Source: Desulfomonile sp963700305
GTDB lineage: Bacteria; Desulfobacterota; Desulfomonilia; Desulfomonilales; Desulfomonilaceae
Assembly (NCBI GenBank): GCA_963700305.1
Contig: CAVOXB010000012.1
Span: forward strand, 210,666 to 274,665
Reading direction: 5' to 3'
DNA: 64,000 nt
Part shown: positions 63,782 through 64,000 of the stretch, in pieces
Layout: the number at the start of each line of letters is the position of its first letter
How positions within the stretch are numbered: the first letter of the stretch is position 1
Made by a program: the position numbers and the translations under genes
The notes under the pieces: generated by a model
Seen by the model: the letters and a program-made list of their open reading frames with translations, nothing else
Told to the model about the DNA's origin: nothing
The model's database searches: none

Positions 63782-64000
63782 GACAGCCTCCTGGTTACTG
63801 AATCAAATGCTGTCAGAACAGTTTGTTGAAATATATTTCTTCGAAAAATAATGCACTATTTAGGCCAAGCCTGTATAATAAACTTTTTATAATTTATACA
63901 GAATGTTATAGTAAATATTGATCGGCAGTAAAATTATGGCCCGCTTCCCAATCGTCAAACCATTGACCATAATCCCTGGGTACGAGGGTATGGACCACAC
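63782..64000. other. intergenic, AT-rich, window end
   Basis: These 219 bases form the upstream side of the PilZ gene. An open frame may start at ATG 63936 (MARFPIVKPLTIIPGYEGMD) and leave the window; it is too short to identify. Confidence 0.4.

Overview
The window looks like chromosomal DNA of a Desulfobacterota (deltaproteobacterial) anaerobe. This rests on family content, not on a marker gene: many sigma-54 response regulators and hybrid kinases, a branched-chain-type (Liv) ABC operon with acyl-CoA ligase and crotonase, PqqD/radical-SAM-cassette (Scm-like) peptide genes, a giant LEERIVLDA-type FG-GAP surface protein, and plentiful IS110 elements. I saw no rRNA, tRNA or CRISPR array.

Layout. 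1-1253: broken sigma-54 activator. 1321-17471: an export/surface locus. It holds a TolC-like lipoprotein and adaptor (with a 628-bp tandem duplication of the adaptor 5' end), a broken PhnD-like binding protein, IS110 copy A, a GAF-HlyD adaptor, an M50-peptidase-HlyD fusion, a ScmC-like P-loop protein and a very large DUF4347/FG-GAP protein. 17834-19126: a second kind of IS110 transposase. 19655-19882: a small Cys-periodic peptide that looks like a modified-peptide precursor. 20394-24564: an outer-membrane barrel and a kinase/NtrC-type regulator pair. 25083-34097: an intact livK-H-M-G-F, acyl-CoA ligase, single-domain regulator and crotonase group, best read as uptake and CoA activation of an organic acid. 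34669-37422: FecR/Gln-rich coiled-coil protein. 38297-46998: mostly damaged transport and surface genes (pstS, kinase/binding-protein chimera, porin, IS630 copy, glycosyltransferase, binding protein). 47614-54473: lipoprotein, smc, a hypothetical protein, a TPR-retropepsin protein and a small basic protein. 54598-63781: sigma-54 response regulator, IS110 copy B, a large hybrid kinase, an Hpt-REC-GGDEF-ankyrin protein with worn-out catalytic motifs, and broken REC and PilZ genes.

Two themes stand out. First, about fifteen genes carry frameshifts or truncations while smc, the Liv group and the hybrid kinase are intact; either accessory genes here are decaying or the assembly has many single-base errors. 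Second, the two IS110 copies agree throughout the transposase gene and most of the leader, but differ at four positions clustered in 67 nt of the leader, where related elements encode a guide (bridge) RNA.

The most interesting possible systems are: (i) the M50-HlyD/GAF-HlyD/TolC exporter next to the LEERIVLDA giant protein; (ii) the Cys-every-ten-residues peptide with a ScmC-like partner; (iii) the IS110 leader RNAs.
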